The notes beneath the pieces are model-generated. The model was given only the letters and a program-made list of their open reading frames with translations. It did not search any database and was not told where the DNA came from. Shown piece by piece: positions 62,074 to 64,000 of a stretch of 64,000 nucleotides of DNA. This stretch comes from VAZQ01 sp963817135. Lineage in GTDB: Bacteria > Pseudomonadota > Alphaproteobacteria > Rhizobiales > Xanthobacteraceae. The first letter of the stretch is position 1; each line of letters opens with the position of its first letter. Position numbers and translations under genes: made by a program. The DNA is taken from positions 62,001-126,000 of the forward strand of contig CAWFNG010000022.1 of the NCBI GenBank assembly GCA_963817135.1, in the 5' to 3' direction.

Positions 62074-62571
62074 ATGAGCATCCCAACCACTCTGACTGTG
62101 AACGGCGTAAAGAGAACGATCGAGATCGATGATCCGCGCGTCACGCTGCTCGATCTTCTGCGCGAACGCCTTGATCTGACCGGAACGAAGAAGGGCTGTG
62201 ACCGCGGCCAGTGCGGCGCCTGCACGATCATCGTCGATGGACGACGTATCAATTCGTGCCTTGCGCTGGCAATCAGTCACGACGGCGCTGATATCCTTAC
62301 CATCGAAGGCGTGGCACGGGGTGGCCGGTTTCATCCGGTGCAGGAAGCCTTTATTGCCCACGACGGCTTGCAGTGCGGTTTCTGTACGCCTGGCCAGATC
62401 ATGAGCGCGATCGGTTTAATCCAGGAAGGTCAGGCCGGCGACGATCCAGAGCGCGTGCGCGAAGGCATGAGCGGAAATCTCTGCCGGTGTGGCGCCTATC
62501 AAGGAATCACCGAGGCTGTTCTGGAAGCGCAAAACGCAATTGGCGCGGCAAGCCGAAGGAAAGTCGCATGA
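62074..62571 (+). CDS. [2Fe-2S] subunit of a xanthine-oxidase-family aldehyde oxidoreductase (PaoA-like)
   Basis: The 165-aa small subunit carries two [2Fe-2S] clusters. The plant-type cluster is CDRGQCGACTIIVDGRRINSC, split here as KGCDRGQCGAC near residue 42 and the distal Cys in INSCLALA. The second is GFCTPGQIMSA and GNLCRCGAYQGI. It begins directly STTLTVNG-like (IPTTLTVNGVKRTIEIDDPR) without a Tat signal, unlike E. coli PaoA, so the complex is probably cytosolic. It overlaps the FAD subunit gene by 4 bp. Confidence 0.95.
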   Translation: MSIPTTLTVNGVKRTIEIDDPRVTLLDLLRERLDLTGTKKGCDRGQCGACTIIVDGRRINSCLALAISHDGADILTIEGVARGGRFHPVQEAFIAHDGLQCGFCTPGQIMSAIGLIQEGQAGDDPERVREGMSGNLCRCGAYQGITEAVLEAQNAIGAASRRKVA

Positions 62572-63626
62572 AGACCTTCGATTACGTCAGGCCGGCAACG
62601 GTGCGTGAGGCCGTTACCGCCGCCTCGGAACCGGGCGCTGCCTATCTGGCCGCCGGCACCAACCTCCTGGACCTGATGAAGGGGGGCGTTGCCCGCCCGA
62701 GCCGGCTTGTCGATATCAGCCGCCTTCCTGACCTCGACCGCATCGAGGAACTTCCCGACGGCGGCATGCGGATCGGAGCGCTTGTTCGCAACGCCGAACT
62801 CGCGCACGATCGGACTTTTGCCCGGCGCTTTCCGGCAGTCGCTGAGGCGCTTCTTTCCGGCGCCTCCGCGCAGCTTCGCAACGCCGCCACGGTGGGCGGC
62901 AATCTGTTGCAGAGGACGCGCTGCGCGTACTTCTACGACATCGCAAATGCCTGCAATAAGCGCGATCCCGGTTCGGGCTGCGACGCCCGCGGCGGCGACG
63001 ACAGGCTTCACGCCGTCCTGGGATGGAGCGAGAGCTGCATCGCAACCCACCCATCTGATTTCTGCGTGCCGCTGGTCGCGCTCGACGCTGTTGTCGAGGT
63101 CGAAGGCAGAGCGGGCCGGCGCGACATCGCGCTTGAAAAGTTTCACCGGCTGCCGGGAGACACGCCGGAGCGCGAGAATATGCTGGAGCCCGGCGAGATG
63201 ATCGTCGCGGTGCGACTGCCGGTGGAGGCGGCGCATTTCGCAGCCCATTCCCGTTACCTCAAAGTCCGTGACCGAACATCCTACGCGTTTGCCGTTGTAT
63301 CAGCCGCGGCCGCTCTGCGTGTCGAGGATGCTACGATTTCAGCAGCGCGGCTGGCGCTTGGCGGCGTTGCCATGAAACCGTGGCGCGCGCGTGAAGCGGA
63401 ACGGATCTTGGCCGGAGTCCCGGCAGACGCCGCGCAGTTCCATCGCGCCGCCGAAGCAGCGCTTGCGGCGGCAACGCCCTCCGGCAACAACGGCTTCAAG
63501 ATCGAGCTCGCACGGCGGATCGTGGTGCGAGCTCTCGGGCTCGCCGCCGCTGGCACTCCTGAGCGCATGCCGGCACTTCCAGCATCCCCTTTCGCCGCCA
63601 TTTCCGGAGATGTCATCCATGCCTGA
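62568..63626 (+). CDS. FAD-binding subunit of the molybdenum hydroxylase (PaoB-like, extra Fe-S cysteines)
   Basis: The 352-aa medium subunit has the FAD-binding CO-dehydrogenase-type fold: YLAAGTNLLDLMKGGVARP near residue 25 and ASAQLRNAATVGGNLLQRTR near 100. An insertion, RCAYFYDIANACNKRDPGSGC followed by GWSESC (split here for length: RCAYFYDIANAC, NKRDPGSGC), has four cysteines, as in E. coli PaoB, where they bind a [4Fe-4S] cluster. The C-terminal CO_deh_flav_C domain runs from about residue 220. The ATG at 62568 overlaps the previous gene. It also overlaps the next gene by 8 bp. Confidence 0.94.
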   Translation: MKTFDYVRPATVREAVTAASEPGAAYLAAGTNLLDLMKGGVARPSRLVDISRLPDLDRIEELPDGGMRIGALVRNAELAHDRTFARRFPAVAEALLSGASAQLRNAATVGGNLLQRTRCAYFYDIANACNKRDPGSGCDARGGDDRLHAVLGWSESCIATHPSDFCVPLVALDAVVEVEGRAGRRDIALEKFHRLPGDTPERENMLEPGEMIVAVRLPVEAAHFAAHSRYLKVRDRTSYAFAVVSAAAALRVEDATISAARLALGGVAMKPWRAREAERILAGVPADAAQFHRAAEAALAAATPSGNNGFKIELARRIVVRALGLAAAGTPERMPALPASPFAAISGDVIHA

Positions 63627-64000
63627 GATCGCACTGACGCAGGCGCCTGCTCACGTTCGGCACGGTTCGAACATCGGACAGCCGCTCACCCGCCGTGATG
63701 GAATTCTCAAAGTCACGGGCGCCGCCCGCTATGCCGCCGACAACCATCCGCCCGGGATGCTCTACGCGGTCCTGGCGGCGAGCACCATTGCGCGCGGCCG
63801 TGTGGCTTTTCTTGATGTTGCGGCCGCGCAAGCCCATCCGGGCGTCGTCGCCGTCATGACGCCGGCCAACAAACCGGCGCTCGCTCAGGATCCGGATGAA
63901 AAGTCCAATCCTTTCATGTTTCGGCTCGATCTATTGCAAAACGACCGCGTCCGTTACGCCAATCAGCCGATCGCCGTCGTCATCGCGGAAACGCTCGAGG
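63619..64000 (+). CDS. Molybdopterin-binding large subunit, start only (PaoC-like)
   Basis: The ATG at 63619 overlaps the end of the FAD subunit gene. The 127 visible codons read GQPLTRRDGILKVTGAARYA, MLYAVLAASTIARGRV and NDRVRYANQPIAVVIAETLE, the N-terminal Ald_Xan_dh_C domain of xanthine-oxidase-type large subunits. The full protein should be about 730-770 aa, so most of it, including the catalytic Glu region, lies beyond the window. The three genes form a standard small-medium-large operon of the aldehyde oxidoreductase type. Confidence 0.93.
   Translation, partial: MPEIALTQAPAHVRHGSNIGQPLTRRDGILKVTGAARYAADNHPPGMLYAVLAASTIARGRVAFLDVAAAQAHPGVVAVMTPANKPALAQDPDEKSNPFMFRLDLLQNDRVRYANQPIAVVIAETLE

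Overview
The window looks like chromosomal DNA of a GC-rich alphaproteobacterium of the order Hyphomicrobiales (Rhizobiales), probably near Bradyrhizobium, Rhodopseudomonas or Xanthobacteraceae. Three things point there: the gene order trmB-metK-XRE-lnt-corC-ybeY-phoH-miaB, the order ileS-lspA-hypothetical-M16-M16, and two intergenic palindrome types (28567-28591, 40021-40163) that resemble repeats I know from that group. No tRNA, rRNA, CRISPR array, integrase or transposase gene was recognised.

Layout. 1-12.3 kb is one minus-strand housekeeping block: tRNA and rRNA maturation (trmB, miaB, tsaB, ybeY), SAM synthesis (metK), lipoprotein acylation (lnt), phoH, rimI, an NFU Fe-S scaffold and a universal stress protein. 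12.7-22.1 kb holds trpS, adenosine kinase, proB, obgE, an NAD salvage pair (pncB-pncA) and queuosine genes (queE-queD). 22.1-26.1 kb is a compact minus-strand operon of porin, FMN-binding protein, ApbE flavin transferase and a His-containing four-helix membrane protein, which could carry electrons across the envelope. 26-32 kb is mixed metabolic and envelope genes. 32.3-42.0 kb is ileS-lspA, two M16 peptidases, arfB and mutL. 44.7-61.2 kb is a visibly more AT-rich surface-glycan island. 61.3-64 kb is a TetR regulator followed by a PaoABC-like molybdenum hydroxylase cut by the window edge.

The glycan island has a cupin sugar epimerase, three family-2 glycosyltransferases, an O-antigen-ligase-like polymerase or ligase, a GT61 enzyme, a large polytopic membrane protein, and two divergent paralogues of a free-standing NRPS-like protein with the order adenylation-carrier-condensation. 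In its left part three genes carry four frame breaks, all of the +1 type, and a fragment of a third adenylation domain lies at about 56.3 kb. The right part (NRPS-like gene plus GT61) is intact.

The most unusual structure is a family of paired hairpins bounded by CTAG. Two related modules (AB and CD) each consist of a 78-bp hairpin, a 13-bp spacer and a 74-76-bp hairpin. Full modules lie at 12334-12662, 31942-32269 and 36655-36821, and fragments lie at 49944, 52602 and 56177 in the island. Stems covary between subfamilies, a 3-nt bulge always faces the spacer, and adjacent modules share one CTAG. This looks like a mobile or structured non-coding element, possibly REPIN-like, that I cannot match to a named family. 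Everything here comes from reading the sequence alone; no database search was possible.
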